64,000 nt of DNA from Ignavibacteria bacterium (GTDB lineage Bacteria > Bacteroidota > Ignavibacteria > Ch128b), in assembly GCA_013177855.1 (NCBI GenBank), contig JABLYA010000007.1, forward strand, positions 83,146-147,145, read 5' to 3'. The notes below the pieces were generated by a model. It saw nothing but the letters and a program-made list of their open reading frames with translations, searched no databases and was not told the DNA's origin. This document shows positions 45,801 through 55,375 of this stretch, in pieces. The position numbers and the translations under genes were made by a program. The stretch's first letter is position 1, and every line of letters starts with the position of its first letter.

Positions 45801-46155
45801 AATCTTTTTCTTGAAGATGTTTTACAACCTCTTGTCAATGTACTCCGAACTTAAATAATCTTTAATAGTTTTTACGTTTTCTATAGTTTTATGTTTAATT
45901 CCATCTATTTTTCTATATCCAAATACAGGTCTACCCGAAATGTAATTTTTAGGAAAAAGTTCAAAATTATCCTTATTAAGATATTTATTTATAATGGGTA
46001 AAATTTCATTAACCTCATTTTCAGTTCTCACAGATGGATGTATCATTTCACAAATAAATTTCAAGAAACCATCATCGGGGCAATATAAAAGGTCAAAACG
46101 CGGATCTGAATAAGTTCTGTAACAAGAAGAGATCTTTTTGATGAGATAATAGAAA
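45801..46155 (-). pseudogene. Fragment resembling AbiJ-type abortive-infection proteins
   Basis: The minus frame reads CYRTYSDPRFDLLYCPDDGF, LKFICEMIHPSVRTENEVNE, INKYLNKDNFELFPKNYISG, RPVFGYRKI. FL.F..E.iHP.VR and the DxxELxP...SGRPVF motif are, as I recall, typical of a domain in AbiJ-like anti-phage proteins. One frameshift near 45828 would join it to the TEQVTDQVT tail. The N-terminal part is missing. Function by recall only. Confidence 0.5.
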
Positions 46156-46158
46156 AGA

Positions 46159-46789
46159 GATGCTAAACTTCTTGTTCAAGAGATGAAGGACATTTATCTC
46201 AAAGCCATTAGATTAAATGGTTACAATATCCTTTCCTTAGATGAAAAAGACGGATCGGTTGATTTCTGTCTTTAGCGGTCATGATGTAAAAAAATTCTTT
46301 TCAAATGAAATAGGTGGACACCGATTTCAGCGCATTCCGCCTACAGAATCCAAAGGTAGAACACATACTTCTACAGTTTCAGTAACAGTTTTAGATGAAA
46401 AACAAGATGTAGTCATTAAGATTGATCCTAATGACGTTGAAGTTATTTATACAAGAGGTACTGGTAACGGTGGTCAACATAAGAATACCACAGACTCTTG
46501 TGTAATATTAAGACATATTTCTGGTGTTCAAGTAAGAATTGACGGTAGAAATCAACATCACAATGAATCAGAAGCTTGGAAAGAATTAAAAAGACGATTG
46601 ACTGAAATAGAAAGAAACAAGAAGAATAGTGAGTATTCTTCAAAAAGAAAGGAACAAATTGGACTTGGTGGAAGAGGTGAAAAGAGAAGAACCTACAATG
46701 TTAAAACAGGTTTGGTTAAAGACCATATCACTGGTAAGCAAACAAGTCTTAAAAAGGTTCTAAAAGGTAAAATAGAATTATTACATTAA
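46159..46789 (+). pseudogene. Peptide chain release factor, catalytic part only, with a one-base insertion
   Basis: Upstream frame DAKLLVQEMKDIYLKAIRLN joins the main frame RLISVFSGHDVKKFF if one A is removed from AAAAA near 46242. Then GGHRFQRIPPTESKGRTHTS and TGNGGQHKNTTDS with the universal GGQ peptidyl-hydrolysis motif. The N-terminal domain and most of the stop-codon recognition domain are absent, so it cannot act as a normal RF1/RF2. It could be a remnant or a short rescue-type factor. Confidence 0.75.
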
Positions 46790-46795
46790 TAAAAA

Positions 46796-46819
46796 AAAGC
46801 CACTCAATTGAGTGGCTTT
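46796..46819. terminator. Bidirectional terminator
   Basis: AAAGCCACTCAATTGAGTGGCTTT, a perfect palindrome with A run before and T run after, between the convergent release-factor and thioredoxin genes. Confidence 0.9.
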
Positions 46820-46822
46820 CTT

Positions 46823-47179
46823 TTATTCTACTTTTAGAATTTCTTTAAAAACTTTTTTGAATGAGTCTTTTGGCATAGCGCCTTGTGCCATTTGAGGTTG
46901 TTCATTCATCGGTACAAATAATAGAGATGGTATGCTTCTGATACCAAAAGTTTGTGAAAGTTCTACTTGTTCTTCTGTATTAATTTTATAAATAACAAGT
47001 TTACCATCATATTCTTTTGCCAATTCTTCTAATATTGGTGATACTGTTTTACAAGGACCGCACCATTCCGCATAAAAATCTATTACACAAGGTATAGAAC
47101 CATTATACTTCCATTCTTTATTATTTTCGTAATTAAATACCTTTTGTTTAAAGGTTTCAGTTGTTAAATGTTCAATCAT
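46823..47179 (-). CDS. trxA: Thioredoxin
   Basis: 118 residues. FYAEWCGPCKTV holds the redox cysteines C40 and C43, and IRSIPSLLFVP the cis-proline loop. It reduces disulfides; in T7 a thioredoxin is a polymerase processivity factor, and phage thioredoxins can also feed ribonucleotide reductase. It lies 17 bases after dnaK on the same strand. Confidence 0.93.
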   Translation of the reverse strand: MIEHLTTETFKQKVFNYENNKEWKYNGSIPCVIDFYAEWCGPCKTVSPILEELAKEYDGKLVIYKINTEEQVELSQTFGIRSIPSLLFVPMNEQPQMAQGAMPKDSFKKVFKEILKVE

Positions 47180-47196
47180 ATTTTATTTATTATTTT

Positions 47197-49062
47197 TTAT
47201 TTTACATCTTCAAAATCAGCATCTTGAATGTTATCATCTGATTTTGGTTGTTCTGTGTTAGTTGAATGATTCTGATACAACCTTGTAGAAATTTCATTCC
47301 AAGTTTCATTTAATTTGTTCATATTCTCATTAACCAATTCAATATTTTTTGATTGGTATGCGGTTCTCAAAGATTCTACTCTTTCTTTAAGAATAGACTT
47401 ATCATTTTCTGTAAGTTTATCACCAAATTCTTTCATCTGCTTTTCAGTAGAGAAAATCATAGAATCTGCTTTATTGAGTGTATCAACTTTTTCTTTCTCT
47501 TTTCTATCAATTTCAGCATAAGCTTCTGCTTCTTTCTTCATTCTTTCAATTTCTTCTTCTTTTAGATTTGTTGAACCTTCAATTCGAATAGATTTTTCTT
47601 TACCAGTTGCTTTATCTTTTGCCTTTACTGACAAAATACCATTTGAATCTATATCAAATTGTACTTCAATTTGAGGAACACCTCTTGGTGCAGGTGGAAT
47701 ACCATCTAAATTAAATTTACCTAATGATTTATTATCTTTTGCAAATTGTCTTTCACCTTGAAGAACATGAATTTCAACAGTAGATTGATTATCAGATGCA
47801 GTTGAAAATATTTCTGATTTTGTTGTAGGTATAGTAGTATTAGAATCAATGAGTTTTGTCATAATACCACCCATAGTTTCAATACCTAATGAGAGAGGTG
47901 TAACATCAAGTAAAAGAATATCTTTAACATCACCTGAAAGTACACCACCTTGAATTGCTGCACCTAAGCTTACAGATTCATCAGGATTTACACTTTTTGA
48001 AGGTTCTTTGCCGAAGATACTTTTTACAATTTCTTGTACGGCTGGTATTCTTGTTGAACCACCAACTAAAATAACTTCAGTAATTTGGTCTACTTTATAA
48101 CCTGAATCTGCAATTGCTTTGAAACAAGGTTCTTTGAGTCTAGATAAAAGAGGGTCAATTAATTTTTCAAATTCGGATCTACTAATTGTTTTAACAAGGT
48201 GTTTAGGTACACCATCAATAGGAATAATATAAGGAAGATTAATTTCTGTTTGTGATGAAGAAGATAATTCGATTTTCGCTTTTTCTGCTGCTTCTTTTAA
48301 TCTTTGTAATGCCATTGGATCTTTTCTTAAGTCAACATGGCATTCATTATAAAATTCTTCTGCAAGATAATCTATAATCATTTGATCAAAATCATCACCA
48401 CCAAGATGTGTATCACCATTAGTTGATTTTACTTCAAAAACTCCACCACCTAATTCGAGAATGGAAATATCAAATGTTCCACCACCAAGGTCAAATACAG
48501 CAACAATTCTATCTTTATCATCTTTATCAAGACCATAAGCCAAAGCCGCTGCAGTAGGTTCATTAATAATTCTTTGAACTTTTAAACCTGCAATCTCACC
48601 AGCCTCTTTTGTTGCTTGTCTTTGTGAGTCATTAAAATAAGCAGGTACAGTAATAACCGCATCTGTAACAGTCTGTCCAAGATAATCTTCAGCAGTTTTC
48701 TTCATTTTTTGAAGAATCATAGCTGATATTTCTTGTGGAGTAAAATTTCTTCCATCAATTTTTACTTTTGGTAATCCACCATCATTAACAACCTCATATG
48801 AACAGTTTTTTAATTCATTTATTACAGAATTATAATTTTGTCCCATAAATCTTTTAATAGATGATACTGTTCTTTTAGGATTTGTAACAGCCTGTCTTTT
48901 AGCAGGATCTCCAATTTTTCTTTCACCATCATCCATAAATGCTACAACTGATGGTGTAGTTCTTTTACCTTCTGAATTAGGAATAACAATAGCGTTACCG
49001 CCTTCAATGATAGAAACACAACTATTTGTAGTTCCTAGGTCAATACCAATACATTTTCCCAT
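47197..49062 (-). CDS. dnaK: Chaperone DnaK (Hsp70), complete
   Basis: 621 residues with all Hsp70 signatures: [48 protein letters not shown], the interdomain linker [19 protein letters not shown], and a helical lid. Its tail is acidic ([13 protein letters not shown]). The N-terminal start [10 protein letters not shown] is clear. DnaJ and GrpE partners are not in the window. AT-rich codon use matches the phage genes. Phage-encoded complete DnaK is rare. Confidence 0.96.
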   Translation of the reverse strand: MGKCIGIDLGTTNSCVSIIEGGNAIVIPNSEGKRTTPSVVAFMDDGERKIGDPAKRQAVTNPKRTVSSIKRFMGQNYNSVINELKNCSYEVVNDGGLPKVKIDGRNFTPQEISAMILQKMKKTAEDYLGQTVTDAVITVPAYFNDSQRQATKEAGEIAGLKVQRIINEPTAAALAYGLDKDDKDRIVAVFDLGGGTFDISILELGGGVFEVKSTNGDTHLGGDDFDQMIIDYLAEEFYNECHVDLRKDPMALQRLKEAAEKAKIELSSSSQTEINLPYIIPIDGVPKHLVKTISRSEFEKLIDPLLSRLKEPCFKAIADSGYKVDQITEVILVGGSTRIPAVQEIVKSIFGKEPSKSVNPDESVSLGAAIQGGVLSGDVKDILLLDVTPLSLGIETMGGIMTKLIDSNTTIPTTKSEIFSTASDNQSTVEIHVLQGERQFAKDNKSLGKFNLDGIPPAPRGVPQIEVQFDIDSNGILSVKAKDKATGKEKSIRIEGSTNLKEEEIERMKKEAEAYAEIDRKEKEKVDTLNKADSMIFSTEKQMKEFGDKLTENDKSILKERVESLRTAYQSKNIELVNENMNKLNETWNEISTRLYQNHSTNTEQPKSDDNIQDADFEDVK

Positions 49063-49115
49063 ATTTATTAAAGTTTTTAAATAAGTTATACAATTATAAT
49101 ACCGAAGTTAAATGC

Positions 49116-49128
49116 TGACAATTTGTCA
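49116..49128. promoter_or_regulatory. Palindromic operator candidate upstream of dnaK
   Basis: TGACAA-T-TTGTCA, a perfect 6-bp inverted repeat; a further half site CTGTCA follows about 10 bases on. It lies in the divergent region between dnaK and the peptidase gene. Confidence 0.4.
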
Positions 49129-49206
49129 CACCAAACTGTCAATATTCATTTGTATATTTTTTATTTCAAAAAGTTTCAATTTTTTTTTATTTTTAATAAT
49201 TATTCA

Positions 49207-49214
49207 TATCTTTG
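49207..49214 (+). promoter_or_regulatory. Promoter -7 element (TATCTTTG), leaderless arrangement
   Basis: TATCTTTG, four bases, then ATG at 49219. It fixes the start of the peptidase gene; the longer frame from 49123 would include the promoter. Confidence 0.7.
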
Positions 49215-49218
49215 CATT

Positions 49219-50181
49219 ATGGAAAAAAATAAATTAAAACATCTTATAGAAATATTGTCCATACCAACATATTTCGGTATGGAAACATTGGTGCAAGAGT
49301 ATCTTATTAAATATGGTACTGAAAAAGGTTATCTTGTTAATAAAGATACTAAAGGTAATATTTATTTCACAAAAGGTAGTATTAAAGAAAAACAGTACTT
49401 CCCTTGTGTATGCGCTCATATTGATTCTGTATTTAACGAACATATTGACCTTATTAAAAATAATAAAAGGAAAGATATACGTATAGGTAGAGGAAAACAT
49501 AATAAAACTAAACTAATGGCTTTTCATCCAGAGACTGGTAAAAGAACTGGTCTGGCTGGTGATGATTTGGCCGGAGTTTTTCTTTGTTTACAGATGTTAG
49601 AACATTTTGATAATCTTAAAGCTGCATTCTTTGTTGAAGAAGAATATGGTTGTAGAGGTTCTAACGAATGTGACAAAACATTTTTTAACAATGTCGGCTA
49701 TGTTATTCAGTTTGATGGACCAACATCTAACTGGTTTACAGAAACTTTAAGCGGTGTTAAAATGTATAATGATGATTTTCTTACTAAGGTAAAGCCTATT
49801 TTAGAAAAGTATAATGTTACTAATTATTCAGATGACCCTTACACCGACATTCTACCATTAAAAGAAAAATTTGATTTTTGTTGTTGTAATCTTCCAACAG
49901 GTTACCATAATTGGCATACAAATGAAGAATATGTTAATTTTGAACAAACTGAAAAATGTATTCAGTTAGGTATTGATTTTATTAATAAATTAGGTTATAA
50001 CAAATACCAATTTGACAAAGCAGAATTTACATCATTCTTTTCAAACTCTTATGAATCATATCTAAAAAAATATGATAAGTATATGGAGCAAAATCCAAAA
50101 TTTGTTTGTGATATTTGTGGTTCTGAAATGGATGAATATTTTATCTGTACTATTTGTGGACACAATCACTTAACTAAATAA
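49219..50181 (+). CDS. M20/PepT-like metallopeptidase with C-terminal zinc ribbon
   Basis: 320 residues from the ATG set by the promoter. CVCAHIDSVFNEH holds the first metal histidine (H67) and D69; GLAGDDLAGVF the bridging aspartate; FFVEEEYGCRGS the catalytic glutamate and a metal acid; and GYHNWHTNEEYVNF the late histidine. A C-terminal zinc ribbon (CDICG, CTICG) is extra to the family. It should hydrolyse short peptides in the cytoplasm. It lies next to dnaK and clpS in a folding and turnover cluster. Confidence 0.82.
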   Translation: MEKNKLKHLIEILSIPTYFGMETLVQEYLIKYGTEKGYLVNKDTKGNIYFTKGSIKEKQYFPCVCAHIDSVFNEHIDLIKNNKRKDIRIGRGKHNKTKLMAFHPETGKRTGLAGDDLAGVFLCLQMLEHFDNLKAAFFVEEEYGCRGSNECDKTFFNNVGYVIQFDGPTSNWFTETLSGVKMYNDDFLTKVKPILEKYNVTNYSDDPYTDILPLKEKFDFCCCNLPTGYHNWHTNEEYVNFEQTEKCIQLGIDFINKLGYNKYQFDKAEFTSFFSNSYESYLKKYDKYMEQNPKFVCDICGSEMDEYFICTICGHNHLTK

Positions 50182-50224
50182 TATTTATTAACAGGTTTAT
50201 TATTTTTAATTTCAACTTTGTATA

Positions 50225-50276
50225 TTTTTAAATATATAATATTAAAGAAATTTTTAAATATATAATATTAAAGAAA
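50225..50276 (+). repeat. 26-bp tandem duplication
   Basis: TTTTTAAATATATAATATTA-AAGAAA occurs twice in direct succession just before clpS. It may double a promoter-like AT element or be slippage. Confidence 0.85.
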
Positions 50277-50297
50277 AAAATTACAAAAAACTTATAT

Positions 50298-50570
50298 ATG
50301 ACAAAAGAAAAATTACAAGATGATTTATTGTTAGACGACAAAATTTCTGATAAAAAACAAATTGTTGTCTATAACGATGATGTAAATACTTTTGATTGGG
50401 TTATCCAAAGTCTTATTGAAGTTTGTAAACATCAACCAGAGCAAGCTACTCAGTGTGCTTATATTGTACATTTCAATGGAAAGTGTGATGTGAAAAACGG
50501 TTCATTCGAAGAATTGAAACCTCTTTGCCTTGAATTACTTAATAGAAAGATTTCAGCTAAAATTGAATAA
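50298..50570 (+). CDS. clpS: ClpS adaptor
   Basis: 90 residues. QIVVYNDDVNTFDWVIQSL, then VCKHQPEQATQCAYIVHFNG and a C-terminal strand-helix are the ClpS fold (NDD..T......L). ClpS delivers N-degron proteins to ClpAP and blocks other substrates. In a phage it could redirect host proteolysis (inference). It follows the peptidase gene on the same strand. Confidence 0.88.
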   Translation: MTKEKLQDDLLLDDKISDKKQIVVYNDDVNTFDWVIQSLIEVCKHQPEQATQCAYIVHFNGKCDVKNGSFEELKPLCLELLNRKISAKIE

Positions 50571-50842
50571 TAATGTTAGATCCAACTTGATGCAGGGTGC
50601 TCAGAATTGTCTATATAATGCCATTAAACAGATAGGTTATAAAGAAATATAATAACTGCTTCATTTTTTGGCATTATATATTTTTTGAATTATTGAAATT
50701 ATAAAAATATAGAAAATCAATTGTTTCTTTAGAAGAAGAAACCTTGATATTTTGAAAAATACAAATCATAACGAATGGATTAAAGTCACGATAGACAAAA
50801 AAAAATTAAGTAGAATTTTAAATTAATTTTAAATCATAAAAT
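50571..50842. other. Gap with a gene-end fragment
   Basis: 50575-50652 reads LDPTLMQGAQNCLYNAIKQI then GYKEI and a stop, without a real start. The rest shows no gene. Confidence 0.35.
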
Positions 50843-51022
50843 ATGAAACTAACTAAAAAATCAGCCAAAAAATTAATAGATGGTTGGGAATATATTCAGA
50901 AGTATAATCAAAGAAATGAAAGACAGATTTCAAAAGAAGAATTTATTGAAGCATTCTTTCTAACCTTAAAAGAAGGAAAAGATTTTTGTGTAAAATGCGA
51001 CCTCTGTAATAAATGCAAATAA
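50843..51022 (+). CDS. Small cysteine-rich protein (59 aa)
   Basis: MKLTKKSAKKLIDGWEYIQK, then a helix and a C-terminal FCVKCDLCNKCK with CxxCxxCxxC-type spacing that could bind zinc. No family. A hairpin ACCTCT/AGAGGT follows at 51029-51050. Confidence 0.6.
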   Translation: MKLTKKSAKKLIDGWEYIQKYNQRNERQISKEEFIEAFFLTLKEGKDFCVKCDLCNKCK

Positions 51023-51050
51023 ATATATACCTCTGTAAGATATAAGAGGT

Positions 51051-51282
51051 ATGTTAGAAAATGATATTTTAGCAAAAATACTTCAGTAATTTAATACCCC
51101 AAAATTGAAAATTTTCGTCCAACATCATATCTTCTTCGTCTTTTTGCCAAAAGTAACTATTCTTTAAAACTATACGAATACTGAACAGGTTATAAAATTG
51201 AATTAGTAAAAAAATTAATTAATTATAAACCTTTGTAGTATTTATATAATATAAAATAAAAAAAAAATTAAATTCAAATTAT
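51051..51282. other. Fragment island
   Basis: The plus strand has a short start MLENDILAKILQ. The minus strand around 51085-51170 reads IVLKNSYFWQKDEEDMMLDE then NFQFWGIKLL, a piece of an unknown gene. Neither has both ends. Confidence 0.35.
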
Positions 51283-51645
51283 ATGAATAAGTATTTTGAA
51301 CTTAGAGAAAATGGACAGGTTTTATTTGGTGTTGTTGAGAACATACCAGAAAAAGTCTCAATAGAAGAAATTAAAAAAAGAATTGAAGCATCAGATGCAA
51401 CAAAATCAATCGAGATTGTTGATGATGAATTTTCAAACGTTGATATTGTAATGGATTGGATGGTAATTGATTACGAACAATGTTTTGATAAAGAATTTGT
51501 ATATCTTGCTGAAAAACTTGATATTGCAATAGAGTATGGTATTGAAACTGAAGTTGTTTTTGGTGCTTTGAAATATATAAAAAATAATCCAACAGCAACA
51601 ATTACTGATGCCATTGATTATTCAATGAAAACTCAGAACAAATAA
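51283..51645 (+). CDS. Acidic phage protein of unknown function
   Basis: 120 residues (MNKYFELRENGQVLFGVVEN; LAEKLDIAIEYGIETEVVFG). Two parts: a beta-rich half and a helical half that resembles a short regulatory helix bundle. No family. Followed closely by the scrambled methylase gene. Confidence 0.65.
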   Translation: MNKYFELRENGQVLFGVVENIPEKVSIEEIKKRIEASDATKSIEIVDDEFSNVDIVMDWMVIDYEQCFDKEFVYLAEKLDIAIEYGIETEVVFGALKYIKNNPTATITDAIDYSMKTQNK

Positions 51646-51649
51646 TTAT

Positions 51650-52610
51650 ATGAAAACTAAAATAACATATTCAGAAACCAAGTTCAATATGGGGTATGAT
51701 GTTAAAATGACAACATTCTTATAGTTGTTTTCTTTTATGTTATAGATTGTGGTAAATGTCTTACCAGATCTTGGTTTGTGAGCTAATAAACATCTTTTAT
51801 CATCAGAACTGAAACACTCATTGAACAACACAGGAAGTAGAAAACTGGACAAGAAAAACATTATTATATGAACAGAATCCTGGTAATGGAGATTATTCAT
51901 ATTTAACCCGTGCTTTTTTTACACAAGCTGATGACATGCAAGCTACAGACGATGCAAATACTGTGTTAGATGTTTGCTCGTGGATTTTAAGCAGAGTAGT
52001 ATTTAGCGAAGAAGGAGGCCCGTCAACAACTTATACTCCTGCACATCCGACAGGTCAGGAAGCTATTAGTGAATTTAATAATCATTATGGCTTTTGTAGT
52101 TTTATGGGGCATGGAGGAGCTGATAATGTTGCAATAGCAACAAAGGGATATAATAATAATGAACAAAATTCTAAATATAAGTTAAACTCATTCGATTGGC
52201 ATGAAGGAGGAAATTATTACATTAGAACAAATTATGGAACTGATAAAAATTGGGTTTCTGATGAAAAAAATGATGAATTTAAATATACACTAATACACTC
52301 TACACCAAAAGGTGGAACAAGATATATGTATTCATCAAGAAATGATAATGGACACTTTGGGGTTTCGAAAGTTATATTCGGGGATAGTGGTATAGGAGAT
52401 GTCATAATTGATATGAAAGGTGATTATGGTATGACCCAACATTCAATGGCTATTATATTCTCTGATATAGAAGAAGCAAATAATATAAAGAAAGCACTAC
52501 TAAGTAATAAATTTAATGAATTTTTAAAGACCGTGATGTGGTCCAACTTCCAAATTGATTGGAGATTATTTAGCTATTTGAAAAAAGATTTTTGGAAAGA
52601 ATTTATATAA
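51650..52610 (+). pseudogene. Scrambled helicase/methylase gene with inverted self piece and host gingipain piece
   Basis: 51650: gene start MKTKITYSETKF. 51682-51831 on the opposite strand: a helicase piece with Walker A (LLAHKPRSGKTFTTIYNIKE, NVVILTSYPILN). 51834-about 52220, plus strand: a C25 (gingipain-like) peptidase piece (VENWTRKTLLYEQNPGNGDY; NNHYGFCSFMGHGGADNV, with the GHG of the catalytic histidine). 52230-52610: the end of an Eco57I-type DNA methylase (SSRNDNGHFGVSKVIFGDSG; WSNFQIDWRLFSYLKKDFWK). Start and end look like one original type II-like gene. Confidence 0.65.
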
Positions 52611-52614
52611 AACT

Positions 52615-53067
52615 ATGATAATAATAGAAAGCAATAATAACTTCTTTATTAAATGTGATATTATACATTATTGCTTAACCTACTTTATTGATCCAAATAA
52701 TACTGGGTTAAGATATAAAATGAACTTTATTATAGTTGGTAAAACTAATTATGATAATGATTTAAGAACTTTAATTTCATCACATAAATTAGATAGAGTT
52801 TATATTAAGAATGGAAATGATATAGAGATATTATCAGATCTTTCCATATGTGAAAGTATGACCGACTCAAATACTTGTGGTTGTAATCATTGTTTATACA
52901 ATATTAGACTTAAATCATCTATAAAGATTAAAAAATTCTTTAAAGAACTAATTAAAGATGATGATGCAATAAGGGTATCAAATAATATAAACTATAAAAA
53001 TTATGCTATATTTTACAACATAATTGATAATGAAATAGAAAATAAAAAGAGTTTAATAAAACTATGA
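52615..53067 (+). CDS. Phage protein of unknown function with cysteine motif
   Basis: 150 residues (MIIIESNNNFFIKCDIIHYC). TDSNTCGCNHCLYNIR holds a CxCxxC group that could bind a metal. It overlaps the next start by 4 bases. No family recognised. Confidence 0.6.
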   Translation: MIIIESNNNFFIKCDIIHYCLTYFIDPNNTGLRYKMNFIIVGKTNYDNDLRTLISSHKLDRVYIKNGNDIEILSDLSICESMTDSNTCGCNHCLYNIRLKSSIKIKKFFKELIKDDDAIRVSNNINYKNYAIFYNIIDNEIENKKSLIKL

Positions 53068-53354
53068 AAATAAAATCAACAAGTAATTCAATATTTACTA
53101 TAAATTCTTCTTTAAAAGAAGTTTGTTTCAAGGAGAATATTATTTTGAAAAAGCCAACTAAATGGTTATATCCATTTTATAGATATTCACTTGGTAAGTT
53201 TGAAACCGAGAACGATAATAAAATTGACGAAATAACATTAGAATATAGAAAAGAATTTAATGTTATCATTGAAATGGATATAATTAGACATGGATTATTT
53301 ATTTTAAATAAAGTTGTAGATTCTGCTGATAAAAACGAAACTTACGAAAACTAA
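53064..53354 (+). CDS. Phage protein of unknown function
   Basis: 96 residues (MKIKSTSNSIFTINSSLKEV), mixed alpha/beta, ending in an acidic tail. Translationally coupled to the preceding gene (ATGA overlap). Confidence 0.55.
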   Translation: MKIKSTSNSIFTINSSLKEVCFKENIILKKPTKWLYPFYRYSLGKFETENDNKIDEITLEYRKEFNVIIEMDIIRHGLFILNKVVDSADKNETYEN

Positions 53355-53403
53355 AACTTTTTAATAATTATACAATATATTATAAAAAATAAATATACTT
53401 TGT

Positions 53404-53628
53404 ATGCCTAAATCAAAAAACAGAAAAGACCATAAGAAAAAATCTCGACAAAGAAGTCTTATTGAAAAGAATAAAAAAGCAAAAGCTCAAAAAGATTTGA
53501 TGGAGATTTTTAAAAAAGCTCAAATAGAAGCAATGGAGAAAAAATCAGAAGAAAATATCGAAAAACAAAATGTTGTAGGAGTAGAGGAAATTGGTGATAT
53601 TGGTCAAAGTTTTCAAATTGATGAATAA
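53404..53628 (+). CDS. Small highly basic and charged protein
   Basis: 74 residues. The first half is strongly basic (MPKSKNRKDHKKKSRQRSLI, KKAKAQKDLM), the second acidic (EKKSEENIEKQNVVGVEEIG). It could bind nucleic acid. It is closed by a terminator. Confidence 0.65.
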   Translation: MPKSKNRKDHKKKSRQRSLIEKNKKAKAQKDLMEIFKKAQIEAMEKKSEENIEKQNVVGVEEIGDIGQSFQIDE

Positions 53629-53652
53629 AAACCACTGAAAAGTGGTTTTTTT
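53628..53652 (+). terminator. Rho-independent terminator
   Basis: AAACCACT-GAAA-AGTGGTTT, then T run. Confidence 0.88.
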
Positions 53653-53654
53653 AA

Positions 53655-53891
53655 TTATATTGGTAATGAATTGTAAAATGCGTCTCGATCTGTTGGTGTT
53701 AAAAAACTGAAATTTTGTGTATAGTTTTCAAATATTACAACAACCATGTAAGTATTTATAAAATCAATTATAACGTCTTTTTTATAATATATAGTTATCT
53801 TATCTTTATTGTACATAAGATCATAGCCATTGGTTATGCCTGTTACTGGACTTATACAACCTGTTATACCACTTAAAGCGAAATATGCCAT
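53655..53891 (-). CDS. Small beta-rich phage protein
   Basis: 78 residues (MAYFALSGITGCISPVTGIT; ending TPTDRDAFYNSLPI). The sequence is beta-rich without charge clusters, as in minor virion proteins. No family recognised. Confidence 0.6.
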   Translation of the reverse strand: MAYFALSGITGCISPVTGITNGYDLMYNKDKITIYYKKDVIIDFINTYMVVVIFENYTQNFSFLTPTDRDAFYNSLPI

Positions 53892-53923
53892 AATAATATT
53901 TTAATTTTTAATTATATATTAAA

Positions 53924-55288
53924 TTATAATTCTTCTTTTTTAGTTGTAAATCCTCCAAATATATCTTTTTGAGGTGTTTTTTTCTTCAGAGGCAATTCTT
54001 TTCCAGATTCTTTTTTCTTTTCTTCGCCTTCTTCTTCAAATTCATCATACATATCTGGGTAAATATCACCTTGAACATCTACTTCATACTTTATATTAAA
54101 ATAATCTTTAAAATTTTTTAAATCATCTTTCTGAATTTCATATTCTCTATTAATTTTTAATGCCTTGTCAATAATTCTATCTAATTTATCAACAAAACCA
54201 TTAAATAACTCCAAAGTAATATTAGTGAATACACCAATAGGTTTCTTTTTTTTAGTATTAAAAGCACCAAGAATACATTTAAATACATATTCGATTTTAT
54301 TATCACTCTTTATGTAATTTTTAGTTTCCTCATTTGTAATTAAATCTATATTAATCTTAAATTTATCTTCTTTAAAAAATGATGGAATCACAAAATCCCA
54401 AGCCAATATATTCTTTTCATTATTTTTCATGTACTCATTAAATAAATTACTGATAAACTCAACATATAATTCATCTTTTGTAATTTTTGATAGTTTATAT
54501 TTTTCAATATCAATAAGTTGAGAAAATTCTAAAAACCTTAGCAATATAAGAGAGTATGTATCAACATGTTCTGTATTATTTATAAGTTCCATCTTTCTGT
54601 ATAAAGGATTTAAAATTTCAAAAGAGTATTTTGATTTACCATCAATTTTAATAACTATCTTCTCCAAGTTATCATTAAACTTATTTTGATTCATTAAAAA
54701 TGAACTCTCAACTCTAGGATTTAATATTTTATAAAAAAAGTATGCGAAATTGTCTTCATCAAAAACATATTTCAAATCATTTTCGTTTGTATTAAGGTAT
54801 AATTGAATAATTTCTAATTGTTTAGTTGATAATGTTCCTTTAAACACTATTGGTAAAGGTTCAACATCAAACAATTTTGAATATTCTAACAATTCATCAT
54901 ATTCATATATATAATCACTACCTTTTACAATGCAAGTAAGTATTAAATTATTTTTTGGCAATCTGTTATATACTATATTTGCTGGTTGATTATCTGGAAA
55001 ATATTCAAAACAAAACCACCAATCACGTTTCATTAATTCTGTTATGTAATCTGGTAATGAATGAAAGTATAGATATGCCTGATTATAAAATTTTTGTACT
55101 GTTAAGTCTATAAAATTTAAGGGATCGCTCTTTAAACTTTTCGGTTTGATAATAAATTTTTTACCATCCCATCTTACGAAAATCTTACTACCTTGTACAT
55201 CTTCGTAAATTAAGAGTTCTTTATCCTTTAGAATATTGATAAACTCTTCTGCGTTGTCTAATGTTTTAATTTTTGCAATTTTAGTCAT
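53924..55288 (-). CDS. Ligase-fold-like protein apparently without the catalytic lysine
   Basis: 454 residues. LLIYEDVQGSKIFVRWDGKK is placed like motif I of nucleotidyltransferase ligases (KxDG) but reads EDVQGS, lacking both lysine and aspartate. DWWFCFEYFPD is like motif III, and LILTCIVKGSDYIYEYDELL then LPIVFKGTLS like the strand-helix around motif IIIa. The C-terminal half is helical with an acidic and basic tail (EEEGEEKKKESGKELPLKKK). If related to ligases it is probably inactive, perhaps structural. Confidence 0.6.
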   Translation of the reverse strand: MTKIAKIKTLDNAEEFINILKDKELLIYEDVQGSKIFVRWDGKKFIIKPKSLKSDPLNFIDLTVQKFYNQAYLYFHSLPDYITELMKRDWWFCFEYFPDNQPANIVYNRLPKNNLILTCIVKGSDYIYEYDELLEYSKLFDVEPLPIVFKGTLSTKQLEIIQLYLNTNENDLKYVFDEDNFAYFFYKILNPRVESSFLMNQNKFNDNLEKIVIKIDGKSKYSFEILNPLYRKMELINNTEHVDTYSLILLRFLEFSQLIDIEKYKLSKITKDELYVEFISNLFNEYMKNNEKNILAWDFVIPSFFKEDKFKINIDLITNEETKNYIKSDNKIEYVFKCILGAFNTKKKKPIGVFTNITLELFNGFVDKLDRIIDKALKINREYEIQKDDLKNFKDYFNIKYEVDVQGDIYPDMYDEFEEEGEEKKKESGKELPLKKKTPQKDIFGGFTTKKEEL

Positions 55289-55375
55289 TATGTTTCCTAA
55301 CTATTTTTTAAATATATATTAAAATTAATATGGCTTATTTCTATTTAATATATAAAAACAAAAATAAATAATTAT

